Positions 23,429 to 35,060 of a stretch of DNA of 64,000 bases are shown here, one piece after another. The notes under the pieces are model-generated. The model did no database searches. It was not told the origin of the DNA and saw nothing but the letters and a program-made list of their open reading frames with translations. The translations under genes and the position numbers were made by a program. Source of the DNA: Pseudeuparius sepicola (lineage: Eukaryota; Arthropoda; Insecta; Coleoptera; Anthribidae); NCBI GenBank assembly GCA_963920635.1, contig OY987308.1:27838096-27902095 (forward strand). The letters are read 5' to 3'. Numbering within the stretch: the first letter of the stretch is position 1; every line of letters starts with the position of its first letter.

Positions 23429-26270
23429 TTACAACTCGCCCCTGTCGAGGGCCTTGTCGAGGTCGCCGGCCAACCGGCCCAGCGCCTCCTTGTACTCGGC
23501 CGCCCCGAACGCCTGGTCCAGGAAGCGCGGATCGGCGAAGAACCGAAACACGGCCTCGATGCGGCCCGCAGACTTGTCCGTCAGGTGGCGCCCGGCGATG
23601 TCGAGCAGCGCCCTCTTGCTGTCGGCGAGGGCGGCCGCCAGGTAGGCCCTGTCGTACGTGAACTCGACCTCGTGGAACGACACCACCGCCATGGCGGCGA
23701 CGCGCAGCCTGCAGCGCAGGCGCGACGCGGCGGCCGCGTCCTCGCCGGACGCCAGCAGCCCATTGCGGTGCAGGACGCCCACCTTGATGGCCACCTTGAT
23801 GACGTTCTTGACGAGCTTCTCCGCCTCCTTCTTGTTGTTGGACTGTAAGAACGGAAGGTGAGTACACTCCCTGGTCGGGTCTTCTGAAAGGGATAGGGAA
23901 ACTCCAAGTTCGTTTTTTTTCTAACACTTCGTTGCTGCGTCCGGATTAAGCGTAATTCTACCGCGAAATGGAACTTTTCCTAAGTAAATCGACCAGCCGA
24001 ATCGATTTAGCATGGTCCCGAAAGCGTAGGGCTCACCGGTTTCGAGCAAATAATTTTTTTCGTAAACTCGACCCCTCGATTTTGGAGGTGTCGGACAATT
24101 TTGGACATTAAATACGAAATCTCGGAAGCGACCTGACGAAATCGAATTTAACATTTTTTTCTTTCATCTACTGGTCGAACTACGTCGGAAAAACCTATTT
24201 TCGGGGCAGGTTAACATTTTTGGAAATTCGAAAAAGTGCGCTGGTCGGACATTTAGAAACTTCTAGGTTCAATTTCGACCCGATTTCCAGTTTCTACGGA
24301 CCAAACTGCGTCGGATAAGCCTGTTTCCGGCAATTTTTTTTTTTTCGCGAAATCGTCAAATTTCAATTACCTAAGGGGTTGACCCCCCGAAAATCTCTGG
24401 TAAATATTCGTCACGCGCGCAGGGAATTTTCCAGGGGTCTGATTTCACAGTATCTTGTACATCTCGAGGCGCTGCGTCGATTGGCGCCACATTTCTTATT
24501 ATTAAATACAGGGCCGCAATAGAAAAAATGAATGAAAAAAAAAGAAATTTTCAGTGTAATTGTCTCAAACTATTTTAAAAATATTTCGTGTCATACATCG
24601 TGGTATTTGCAATGAAAAGTGCTTTCAAAATCTGCAAAAAAAAGTTCGGGTCCGTATTTAAAAAAATTAAGTTGAAGATGGTTTCTCAAAAACGAAATGT
24701 TCTAGAACAAATCTAAAAACGCCATCTTAAAGCCCGTTAAAAAGTGCCATAAGAAAGTGTTTTCCCTTTTTTCCTATCTGTTATAATAACTTCAGCAAAA
24801 AATAAAAACGAAAACGCAAAATTTCACTTTTTTCAAAATAACTCAAAAAAGAAAAAAGATATTAGAAATCTGTTTGTACCATTTGATTGACCTCAAAATT
24901 GCGCAACTTTATCCCCATTTAACCGTTGTTCTATCACTCACCGTTTGCAAGATCCCCATGCTGTTCATTCTTATCCGGGACACATTGTTGTATACAGGGT
25001 GTAAATGACTAAGTGCGAAAAAATTCAAGTGGTGAATCTTTGAGTGATTCTAAGACGAAAAGTTTATGAAAACATAGGTCCGGTAATGCTTCCTTTTCAA
25101 GATACAGGGTGTCAAACTCTTCTTAAAAATCGCTTTTTCGTAAATATCTTAATAATCCTTTAGCCGATTTTGTTGAAATTTGGCAGTGTTGTTTATGGTA
25201 GAAAGAGGCTAATTTTGCCCCTACTAGATTAAAATTATTAAGTACAGTGGCGTCCCTAGGGCACCTTAACCAATAATTTTGTAAAAAAATGTGCACCACT
25301 GACTTTTTTTAAAACTTTTATTTTTTGTTCGCATTCAGCAACTAAAAATACAACTTTTTTGTCTCTTGAATTATTCTCGTATCTCGCTTCGTTTTTGAGA
25401 AATAAAATAAAAATCACTTTATTGCATGTCTCCGGGACAACATAATAAAAAATTAAAACTACCAATTAACAAAAACTAGAGTATACCCGATATTTTTCCC
25501 ATATTAATAGTTTATTCTAGTCTTAAAAATTGCTATAAACGGTAATGCTAGCTATAAAAAATTTTGGTTCATTATAATAATTATTAAAAATGTTTGATAC
25601 CCTGTATTTTGAAAACGAAGCATTAGCGGACCTATGTTTATATACACTTTGGCCTTAGAATCACTCAAAGATTCACCCCTTGAATTTTTTCGCACTTATT
25701 CATTTACACCCTGTATAGAAAATTGTCCCGATTTTCTACAACTTTGTTGTAAATCGACCCGCTGAACGTCTACTCTCTACTCACGTGCTGCTTCGCCAGC
25801 CTGTACAGGTTGTCCAGCAGTGATGCCGTGGTGTCGTCGATGAAGGCCCTCGCGATATTCTTGCCGGCCATCCGACTCAGGATCTTCTTCTGGGCCCTTA
25901 GGCCGATGTCCCTCGCCTTGAATGCGCTCTCCGTCATGACTGGCGGACGAGAAGAACGTTAGCTTCTTCTCACACGAGATGAATCGACTTTTGCTTACCT
26001 ACCTCCGCTCAAATAAAATCCGTGGGGCAGCGCAAAAACAAGCCAAAGAAAAGGGGAGGGGGGGCTCTAGAAAGACAACACAAAACGTAAAAAATATAAA
26101 TAGCAAGCAAAATTAATAGGTTTCGCAATTGAATGAAAATGACCCGATTAACCTACATAAGTGGGGGGAAAACGCGGAAAATTTTACTCACACAGGCAGT
26201 GGTCGCATTCGCTGGTCACGTATTGATAGACCAGCCAGCTCTCCACTTCCACTCTGGCAGTCATCGTCAT
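23429..26270 (-). CDS. sigmar: TNFAIP8-family protein (TIPE)
   Basis: TIPE proteins are small all-helical cytosolic proteins with a hydrophobic cavity that binds phosphoinositide lipids. The Drosophila member is Sigmar. Exons 26270-26192, 25939-25785 and 23842-23429 agree in phase and give 215 aa (vertebrate relatives about 190-200). Hallmarks: LRAQKKILSRMAGKNIARAF, FIDDTTASLLDNLYRL, NKKEAEKLVKNVIKVAIKVG, AMAVVSFHEVEFTYD, and a C-terminal GDLDKALDRGEL. The first exon encodes MTMTARVEVESWLVYQYVTS, an unusual N-terminus. An alternative start is the Met at 25937 near the family's conserved core. A non-coding 5' exon ending at 27317 (donor GTGAGC) is likely. Confidence 0.9.
24976..25730. mobile_element. 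Inverted-repeat element with TACAGGGTGT ends
   Basis: Long inverted repeats of about 125 bp begin TACAGGGTGTAAATGA at 24993 and end at 25715, with TA on each side. Similarity continues outward to CGGGACA / TGTCCCG (24976 and 25729), so the true end is uncertain. A second TACAGGGTGTC motif lies inside each arm. The core is non-coding. It is located in the second intron of sigmar. TA flanks suggest Tc1/mariner ancestry. Confidence 0.6.
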
Positions 26271-27239
26271 AGTTCCTTTGGGCAGTGTTAGTAGCTGTAT
26301 TGTTGTTTAGCGCATCTGGAACGGAAATAAAGATGTTGGATCTTTTTATGTGCGGTTCTAAATACAAACAAATAAAAATATCTTATCGGACAAACTTCCT
26401 GTGTGTACGAATAGATTTAACGGGCAATATAATCATTTCAAAGCGTAGCGGCATTTTTTACATTGTGTTCTTCCACTTCCCTTCTAGGCAGCAGCTGCGC
26501 GGTTCTTTTCCCTTATAATATATTTTTTTTCTTCAAGTTATACAGCAAGCGCCTACTTTGATTTGTAACTTTAGGGATGCCTATTTTATTTTATAATGGT
26601 AGACCAGACCTACTCCCATTAATTTGAGAATTCAATAATAGTGGACGGGCCTCGGCGATTTTTAAAATTCATGTTCATATTAAGCGCGGCTAGTTTTTAA
26701 ACGAACACACAGGGTATATATCCGTCGGGAAAACAGATGCACGCTAATTTTAACGATTTTTTCATCGCGTGCACGATATGCAGGGGGGTTGGATTCGACT
26801 TTTATTATTATACAACGTCGAGCATTCTCATAGCTTTCGCGAGAATTAATTTAGAAACTAATTCGTCGCGATTATGCGACGCCCACGGCACCGTTACGAT
26901 TTTTTTGCCGGCATTCCAAGAGGTTTACACGACATATAAGGGGAGATTCTTCCTTCGGACCGGATCGTTAATATTATCTTCATGTAGCGGCCTCGGCGTT
27001 CGTATGAGGATAACATTTCCGCATTATAATATGATTCACTCTGCGAATAATAATGTACATATACAGCGGAGATATGCTTCGTTGGGAACTATAAACGAGA
27101 TAAAAATTTTAAAACGGCTGACTCACACACAACATAATATTATAGCATAGCCAGAACAGCAAGGAATCACGACTACAAACGAAATAAATACCTTCACCTT
27201 GTTGGTATTGTAGTTTCGAGCCCATTCCATATCGATTAA

Positions 27240-27540
27240 ATATCGAGGGTTCAGATCGAGCCGCGCGCGAATATTTCCTTCCTTAGAAGGAGGGGGCGAC
27301 AGGGGAAAACGCTCACCTGGCACTCGCACTTCCGGAGAGACGACACAGAAGGACTTCGATACACCTCCGGTACGTACCGACCGCTGGCCAACGGCGGGCG
27401 ACGACGGACACAGACTGACTGAGCGAAAGGCGAAAGGAGAACACCGAAGAACGGTGGGGCAGGGGGGAGCCACCTGGCTGTTGGGGGGAGCGTATCGAGC
27501 GACGGGGGGAGACGAACCCCCCCCCCCTTTCTACAGGGCG
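27240..27540 (-). promoter_or_regulatory. Probable sigmar 5' exon and GC-rich promoter
   Basis: A GC-rich island in AT-rich surroundings. On the minus strand a good splice donor (GTGAGC) ends a possible leader exon at 27317. The coding exon at 26270 has an upstream acceptor near 26297 (AATACAG). No ATG-led ORF of note is in the exon, so it would be untranslated. Confidence 0.35.
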
Positions 27541-27674
27541 ATGAATTTGAAAGCGACGCGTTTTTGATAAGATACAAAAATAAATTGTTTGGCTATTATA
27601 TGTTAGCAATAACAAGGGATTATAATACCGAGAGTGAAAATCATTATTTTTAGTCCAGTTTAGCCAATACCAAT

Positions 27675-29068
27675 TTTTCAAAATTGACAAGGTAGGGACT
27701 TAGGGTCGCTAATACATTTTTTTTTCAAAATTGACAAGGTGGGAACTTAGGGTCGCCAATACAAATTTTTCAAAATTGACAAGGTAGGGATTTAGGGTCG
27801 CCAATACAAATTTTTCAAAATTGACAAGGTAGGGACTTAGGGTCGCTAATACAATTTTTTCAAAATTGACAAGGTAGGGACTTAGGGTCGCCAAAACCAA
27901 TTTTTTCAAAATTGACAAGGTAAGGACTTAGGGTCGCTAATAAAATTTTTTCAAAATTGACAAGGTAGGGACTTAGGGTCGCCAATACAAATTTTTCAAA
28001 ATTGACAAGGTAGGGACTTAGGGTCGCTAATCCATTTTTTTCAAAATTGACAAGGTAGGGACTTAGGGTCACCAATACCAATTTTCCAAAATTGACAAGG
28101 TAGGGACTTAGGGTCGCTAATCCAATTTTTTCAAAATTGACAAGGTAGGGACTTAGGGTCACCAATACAAATTTTTCAAAATTGACAAGGTAAGGACTTA
28201 GGGTCGCTAATCCAATTTTTTCAAAATTGACAAGGTAGGGACTTAGGGTCACCAATACAAATTTTTCAAAATTGACAAGGTAAGGACTTAGGGTCGCTAA
28301 TAAATTTTTCTCAAAATTGACAAGGTAGGGACTTAGGGTCGCCAATACAAATTTTTCAAAATTGACAAGGTAGGGATTTAGGGTCGCCAATACAAATTTT
28401 TCAAAATTGACAAGGTAGGGACTTAGGGTCGCTAATACAATTTTTTCAAAATTGACAAGGTAGGGACTTAGGGTCGCCAAAACCAATTTTTTCAAAATTG
28501 ACAAGGTAGGGACTTAGGGTCACCAATACAAATTTTTCAAAATTGACAAGGTAAGGACTTAGGGTCGCTAATAAAAAATTTTCAAAATTGACAAGGTAGG
28601 GACTTAGGGTCGCCAATACAAATTTTTCAAAATTGACAAGGTAGGGACTTAGGGTCGCTAATCCATTTTTTTCAAAATTGACAAGGTAGGGACTTAGGGT
28701 CACCAATACCAATTTTTCAAAATTGACAAGGTAGGGACTTAGGGTCGCTAATCCAATTTTTTCAAAATTGACAAGGTAGGGACTTAGGGTCACCAATACA
28801 AATTTTTCAAAATTGACAAGGTAAGGACTTAGGGTCGCTAATAAATTTTTTTCAAAATTGACAAGGTAGGGACTTAGGGTCGCCAATACAAATTTTTCAA
28901 AATTGACAAGGTAGGGACTTAGGGTCGCTAATCCATTTTTTTTTCAAAATTGACAAGGTAGGGACTTCGGGTCGCCAATACCAATTTTTCAAAATTGACA
29001 AGGTAGGGACTTAGGGTCGCTAATCCAATTTATGCAAAATTGACAAGGTAGGGACTTAGGGTCGCCAG
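27675..29068. repeat. 45-bp minisatellite array with higher-order repeats
   Basis: About 30 tandem copies of a roughly 45-bp unit whose core reads AAAATTGACAAGGTAGGGAC then TTAGGGTCGC or CACCAATAC variants. Unit variants (GATTTAG, AAGGACTT, CCAAAACCAA, CTAATCCA) recur in the same order about 590-630 bp apart (for example 27788 and 28375; 27921 and 28554), so blocks of about 13-14 units were themselves duplicated. Because 45 is divisible by three, a stop-free frame exists on the minus strand; I do not consider it a gene. Confidence 0.9.
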
Positions 29069-29128
29069 TAATGCTCGGGTCTTTATAATATAGTGTCAGT
29101 CCAGGTTGCAGTGACTTATGAATAGTAG

Positions 29129-29161
29129 CAGTGACTATAGAAAGAATTTCTATAGTCACTG
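29129..29161. repeat. Short perfect hairpin
   Basis: 15-bp arms CAGTGACTATAGAAA / TTTCTATAGTCACTG around a 3-nt loop, directly after the minisatellite. Possibly the scar of an element insertion; no function is inferred. Confidence 0.6.
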
Positions 29162-29169
29162 ATAGTAGG

Positions 29170-29492
29170 TACACGGTGTTTGGTTATATTTTCCGTTTCC
29201 TTATAACTTTTCGGGATTAAGAGATAGATAAAAGTTTAAATACAGAACTTGTTTGAATTTAAATAGAGTATAGTTTTGATATAACATATATACATATATG
29301 AAAGTTGCTTAGAATTTTTAGAATTCAAATCTGAAAAAAGAAATTTGCTTTGGTCTGCGAAAAATTGAGCACCCTGTATATACAAAAAATACACAAAATT
29401 ATACTGTATTATAACTTTTTATTTAAACTTTTTTTCTATCTCTTAATCCTGAAAAGTTATAAGAAAATGGAAACTATAACCTTGTATACTCT
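29170..29492. repeat. MITE-like element
   Basis: Imperfect inverted repeats of about 60 bp (left contains CCTTATAACTTTTCGGG near 29200; right contains CCTGAAAAGTTATAAG near 29448) around an AT-rich core. Ends are roughly TACACGGTG / CCTTGTA. No ORF of note. Confidence 0.5.
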
Positions 29493-29643
29493 GCTGTGTA
29501 CCAAATTTTCTTGTTATTTAGGGAGTTTATTAAAAACACATTTCTGAATAATAGATCATATTATATTATTATATTCTAATATAATTAAACCTAATGCAAA
29601 AAATAAACTTATCACAGAAAATGTATAGACTGACTGCAGTTTT

Positions 29644-32600
29644 TCAACTTCTCAACACGTCCAACTCCTCGGGAGTGACGTGAAGTCGCAGCTGCTTCTC
29701 CACGATCAGGTCCTGTATTTGGGCCAATTCGGCAGGAACATAGACAGCGGCATCTATATACAGCACCTGGAAAATAATTTGGAAAGGTATGAATACTATT
29801 TATCGAATTAGCCGCGGAGCACCTTCAATAAAAAAAAGTGAAAATGCGATGTCTTAATAAATGTTGGATTGTCAGACGATTGAAAGTGCTCGGTCACTAG
29901 ATCAGTACTTATTTTTTGTGTCTCCCTTTTACCTTCAACCAAGGGCATTCCTCGACCGCCGAATAGTACACCTCCCTGCACATTTTCGCATCAAAGTGGC
30001 CGTGCACAAACTGCAGATATAACCTCCAAATCAAGCCGCACCTCCTCGTTGCCGAGCCCAATCCGGTGATGCGCTTAAACAGGGCCAGCGTCCGGTACTT
30101 CAGGCTGGCACTTACTTCGCCGAAACTCTTTCGGCAGCGCCAATTGAATAGATCCGCAATTGCGACTGCGAATATTGCGGCGTTCGCCCGTCCCGTGTCC
30201 AGCAATAATTTCTGCACCCTCCACCAGGGGGGCCCCATGGAAAACGCCGAGCCCTGCCGTTTCGCCAGTACCACTAGTTGGTATATGTTGTTCGGGAACG
30301 ATGACACAGATTCGTGCAGCACCCCATCCAGGTCTTTGTAATTTCTCTTTTCTTCCGACTGTTTAAAAGACATCGCACAATGGAATTCTCGTAAAACTTC
30401 GACCTGCCAAAACTCGCCTTTATTCTCCTCTTCCAATGATTGTATGACGTTTTTCGTAAACTCGACACACTCCTTTAAATCCCCCGTTAAGAACGTGAAG
30501 TAGGCGTGGCATAGAATCCAATCGGTTTCGAAATTGGGTAGAAAGTTTTGGGTGGCGGAATGTTCCTCCAATTTCTTTGTTTTTAGTGTTTCCGTAACCA
30601 AACCGAACTTTGTTTTGGCTTCGAGCAACAGGCCGTTTGTTAATTTTTCGAATTTTCTCTGCAGGGCCAACCTAGTTAAAAACTCTAACGCCTCCATTCG
30701 CAAATTTTGTTTGAGGTAACACTCCACCAAGGCCCTGAATAAAAAACACTGGTTTGTTTGCGCAGGTACGAAATTTTGCCTGTCGATTTCTTTGTTTTTA
30801 TTCATATCGATAGCAGTGGTAAAGACATTGAAGCACGTCTCTGTGTTTCCCAATTCATATTCGATCAAGGCATATTCGGCGAAAAATATTTCATTGGTCC
30901 GATATTCCTCCCTTTTCAGAATGTTTTTGATGTTCGTTTTGATTTTTTTCCTCAGGTACTGCGGCAATTTAAACCTATTTCGCTTGTGGAGCACGATCAA
31001 CAGTTTCTGGAAGCGAATCCACCAAACTAGACCCGCTATTCGGTCATTTCCACTCAATCCTTCTGCACAATTTTGCATTATTGTCAACAAAAATTCCAGG
31101 TATTCTTCTTGAGCTGGCAACACCTTTAGATATTGCGGGCCGACCGCCAGCCTGGCCGTAGCATCGTTTAGTAAATTTTCGTCGTAAAAGTCAACCGTGT
31201 ACAGCGGGTAGAAGCACGGTAGTAGAGCTTCGATTGAATCCAAACTCCACGGGACGTGGTCGAGACCTAATTCTCGCATGGTAACGTGCCGGCAGGGTAA
31301 CAGCGGCACCTTGAGCAAAGTTAACACAGTCGCCACCAGTTTGAACACGTTTTGTTCCGTCGTGATTGGATGTATCAATTCGGCAACGTCCTCGGCAAAA
31401 ACCATCCGCTGCGGGTCTTCGCACGGCGCCTCTCCATCGTAAGGCAACCAGTGGCAGGACTCTCGCAATTTCTCGGTCCTCAGCCACAACTCGTGCAGGG
31501 GCAACTGCGATCCGAACACGGCCTCCTCAAGGTCTACCAGCTGGCCCTCTCGGAAGCCCGAGCTTATGTTAAAGTTGGCCGGCGCCGCTACCAAATTGAG
31601 CTCCAGGTAGAGGCGCAGCAACGTCCACAGCTGTTCGAACAGGCCGGCCTGCTTGAGGAACAAGCCGCAGCGGTACAGCATTCGCATGATGCTCTCCTCC
31701 AACTGGTGGCGCTCCGCTGTGGTGCCCCGTCGCAACTTGTGCAGAGTCGACAGGCAGTCGGAGTACAGGCGCAGCACTTCCGGCGCACTGCAGTGCGACA
31801 TGGAGCACTGGGTGGCCTCGATGTACCCCTGCCACAACACGATGTTGTCCTTGTGCTTGTCGACCAATTTTCCGAGCTGTTCCTGAAGTTCGTCGGACGG
31901 AAAGGCGGCCGCCGATATTTTAATGCGCTCTCGCCAGAAGTCGTCGCAGTCGGAATTCGAGCACAGCGCCTTCTCCAAAATCGCTATCTTGCGTTCGGCT
32001 AGCACTCGTTGCGCTTTAGCGGCGCTGCCCTTGCGGTAGTTTCGCTCGAATTCGTACACAGAGTCCTGAAAGTTGATGTATTCCAGCCAGGTTTTGGTGT
32101 CGTTTGGATCGTCCGCCAGCAGTTTGTTGTACTTTTCCGTTTTCCTGGTCAGCTCCTCTTCTTGTTTAAATCCGGGAAAGTACTCGTCGCGTTCGCCGAG
32201 GCCGGCTTTACTTAAATTTTCCCTCGTAAGCTTCGATTCGTCGTCCTCTTTTTTCTTTTCGGGTGGCTGTTTGTAGTAGCGTTTGAATTTCTTCTTTTTC
32301 GATTTGCGCTGGCCGGAACATAAATAATATTTGACACGGTATCGGGGGGCTGAGGGGCGAGCGATGGTGTCGACCCAAGCGTATTCTTTTACCCTCGTGG
32401 TGTCGATAACGAAACTTTGTTCCTCGGTAATTATTCGTGGCGCTTCTGGGCTGGCATTTCGCCGCTTTTTCTTGGAGTGCTTTTTCGCTTTTTTCTTGCG
32501 TTTTCTATCTTTCGATACTGTGTCGTCCCTATCGCTGCTGGAGGGTTCCGTTTGTGGATCCCCCGCGACGATTTCGGTGGGAAAACTGGAATTTTTTAAC

Positions 32601-32674
32601 CACTCGTCGTCTTTAGATTTCTCATTTTTGTCGCTGCTTTCCGATTGGCAGGCATAAGCAGGAAATAAAGACAT
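29644..32674 (-). CDS. Nrde2: NRDE-2 homologue, nuclear RNA surveillance factor
   Basis: NRDE-2 acts in the nucleus with the exosome-targeting helicase MTR4 in humans and in nuclear RNAi in C. elegans. A single large exon (32674-29933, 914 codons) is followed by a short terminal exon (29766-29644); together 954 aa. The N-terminus is Ser/Asp-rich followed by a Lys/Arg run (about residues 57-73, KDRKRKKKAKKHSKKKRR). The conserved NRDE-2 domain start LLADDPNDTKTWLEYINFQD is near residue 190. HAT-like helical repeats (FWRERIKISAA, LWQGYIEATQ, LWRLYLQFVHG) follow. The last exon, VLYIDAAVYVPAEL to DVLRS, matches the C-terminus of animal NRDE2; reading through the intron instead would give a short false tail. 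It is divergent from Tbca. Confidence 0.9.
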
Positions 32675-33133
32675 TTTATTATTTATTTTTCTTCTCGGAT
32701 TTCCCTCTCAATGTTTTTCTAGGTTAGGTCCGGAGAAATGAGAAATCTAGGTTATTTTATGACACCACAGTTAAGCTAGCTCTATATGACAGAAAAGTGT
32801 TGCTATAAGTTCTAAACCCCTACTGAAAATTGTGAAGAAGAAGACCTATCTTTTATGTTTTATTGGACACCCTAACTTTTATATTTTCTGAGACACCCTA
32901 ACTTCTGTATTTTCTGGGACAACCTAACTTTTATGTTTTGTGAACCTAGCCTAATTTGCGTGACGACTTTGAGGGCTTTTGTTGCTTTGTTTGAGCAAAT
33001 TTACAGGTTTCATATTACCAGAGCATATAAAACTAAATACGCTCTGATTATATACGTTGTTTATTATATTATTGAGAAACGTACGTCATGGCTTTTTGGT
33101 CGGTTTCTTCGCTTTGAAGCCAATCCAATTATC
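32675..33133. promoter_or_regulatory. Divergent promoter region Nrde2 / Tbca
   Basis: 459 bp between opposite start codons. It contains about four tandem copies of a 26-29-bp unit (GACACCCTAACTTTTAT-like) at roughly 32850-32950, which could be a local duplication within the promoter or leader. The Tbca frame stays open upstream of its ATG to 32933, which is probably chance. Confidence 0.5.
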
Positions 33134-33463
33134 ATGTCAGATCCCCGTTTGAAAGCAATCAAAATAAAAACGGGCGTGGTGAAACGACTGGCGAAAGAGA
33201 AAACTGTGTACGAAAAAGAAGCGGAGCAGCAGCGGGAGAAAATCGAAAAGTTCAAGCAATCGGGAAAGGACGAGAGCGATATCAAGAAACAGGAGGAGGT
33301 CCTGCAGGAGGCGCTGATGATGGTCCCCGACTGCCAGCGGAGACTGTCGAAAGCTTTCGGCGAGTTGAAGACCCTCCTGGAAGACGTCGAATTGAAAGAA
33401 ACGGAAGAGTATAAAGCGGCCGAGGCAATCTTGGAAGAAGCCAAACCACACTTGCAAAATTAA
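33134..33463 (+). CDS. Tbca: Tubulin-specific chaperone A
   Basis: Tubulin cofactor A binds beta-tubulin released from CCT and stabilises it for heterodimer assembly. It is an intronless 109-aa ORF, the family's standard length, and nearly all helical: MSDPRLKAIKIKTGVVKRLA, YEKEAEQQREKIEKF, VPDCQRRLSKAFGELK, with acidic C-terminal helices ending KPHLQN. I chose the Met at 33134 because family members start there; the frame is open upstream to 32933 but that part has no similarity I recognise. It ends 8 nt before the ATG of Pdcd7 on the same strand, so the two may be co-transcribed. Confidence 0.92.
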   Translation: MSDPRLKAIKIKTGVVKRLAKEKTVYEKEAEQQREKIEKFKQSGKDESDIKKQEEVLQEALMMVPDCQRRLSKAFGELKTLLEDVELKETEEYKAAEAILEEAKPHLQN

Positions 33464-33471
33464 CGACCGCC

Positions 33472-34818
33472 ATGAATTTTTTTAAGTTTAACAGACCCAA
33501 CACCAACGTCCCGTCTCAGATATTCGAATGGCAAAATAGGATCACCGTCCTACAGGACATTTACGAGAAGAATAACGAGGAACTTTGGATCGAATCGTGG
33601 CTACAGCAGAACAACATTTACCAGCCGATTCCGAAGATTAAAGTCGAAAATGTTGCCAATCGGATACCGATTGGGGAGGCGCAGGTGTTGTTGCGAAACT
33701 GTTTAGTGTCGTTGGAAAAATTGTCCGATATCGAGAATGAATTGGAGGCGAATGCCGGTACAATGTCTTCGGTTGTTTGGAAGAAGAAAACCGTAGAAAT
33801 TGGCGCCCTCAAGGATGATTTTACGAAAATTATCGGCAAGTTTGAAAACGAAGATATTTTACGTGACTTGAAGATATCAATAGAAAAACGCAAGAAGAAG
33901 AGAACGAAAATTAAGCGCCGCAGACAGTGGCGACGCGAATGCCAGAACGTTTCCCTCGAAAATCGCAACAAGCTCCACAAAGATATCGACCAGTGGCTCG
34001 GCGGCATGCGAGAAGAGAGCGAGAAGCAGAAGATGGAGGAAACCATGAAGAAGGATGCCGACTGCGTCCTGTCGGAGGTGACCAAAAAGAAGTCGGACGG
34101 CAGAAAGCAGATCTCGCTGGTGACGGCCTTAATCAAGCTTCGGACCGCTAGAGAGCAGGCGGCCGTACAAAGGTGCGAAAGGGTTTCGTTGGAAGATCGG
34201 CACGCTTTCAATGTGACCACCGAAAAACTGCTGAAAATGTGGGAGAATTCTATGAAGACTTACGGCACCGAAGAACAGGGGTTGAAGTTGATGTTGGGTG
34301 AGTATTTCCTTACATTTTTGTCCTTGTTTTCTGTGTGCAGAATCGGTAGAAGAAGTCAAAATAAGCTTTACATTTATATCAATATTAATTTTTATTTGGT
34401 GCTAATTTATCTATCCACAAGAACCCATACATATTGGCACAAATTTAAAGAATTTTAGTACGCCTTCACGACAATATTTACGTTTGGCGCGAGTCGTTGA
34501 ATCTTTTTCTTCTCGATCCCAGAAAAGAACGCCAGCGAAGACTCGCGCGCAGCCCGAATCGCCAAGGAACGAAAACTGATAGAGGAGTGGGGTGCGGTAC
34601 TGTTCGGGCCCCGACACCTGACGCCCCTCGACAACCCCACGTATTGGGCCTTAACGGCGGCCGAGCGGGACATGGAGACTTTTGTCGCTATCCGGAAGAG
34701 CTGGGACACGTTTCTGGTGCCCCCCGTCAACGAGACAGGTTCTCAGATACCGGTCGGGTGGGTGCTGCCCGACGCCGACGCAGGTGAGGCTTGGAACAAG
34801 TATTTATCCGAGGTGTGA
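33472..34818 (+). CDS. Pdcd7: PDCD7 / U11-59K, minor spliceosome protein
   Basis: PDCD7 is the 59-kDa protein of the U11/U12 di-snRNP of the minor spliceosome, where it contacts U11-35K and U12-65K partners. Exons 33472-34297 and 34523-34818 join in phase 1 to give 373 aa. The N-terminal part is helical and charged, with a strongly basic segment (about residues 143-158, KRKKKRTKIKRRRQWRR). The C-terminal third carries the diagnostic pattern EWGAVLFGP, FVAIRKSWDTFLVP and IPVGWVLPDA, which matches vertebrate PDCD7 from memory. The gene starts 8 nt after the Tbca stop, leaving no room for a separate promoter between the reading frames. Confidence 0.85.
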
Positions 34819-35060
34819 CATGTATTCTATTTTCTTTTTCGATTAAATCGCTTTTTCTGACAGTTTGGAATTTTATTTATAAAACGAACCCTTTTTGTTT
34901 TGTTAAATGGTTATCGGGGCGTTTGAACTATTGTTGTGTTAATAGTTTTTCCACGAGAGAAAATCGGTGAAAAATGTGACAAATTCTATACCTACTCGAT
35001 TTATTTAACTACAAAACAATAATAATTATTTATATATTATATTCTACAAAGGTTCGTCGT

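Noticed and set aside
27860..28886. Long minus-strand ORFs made of a 15-residue repeat (VNFEKFVLATLSPYL)
   Set aside because: They follow the 45-bp satellite period, which is divisible by three; frames shift where units change length and there is no gene context.
27675..29068. TTAGGG in every minisatellite unit, hinting at telomeric repeats
   Set aside because: The motif occurs once per 45 bp inside a longer unrelated unit; insect telomeres are tandem TTAGG, which is not seen.
27675..29068. CRISPR-like regular repeats
   Set aside because: This is a eukaryotic minisatellite without unique spacers; unit variants form higher-order blocks.
31352..32002. 216-aa plus-strand ORF opposite Nrde2
   Set aside because: Antisense shadow of the large coding exon.
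32933..33133. N-terminal extension of Tbca
   Set aside because: The frame is open but has no family similarity; the standard start at 33134 gives the expected length.
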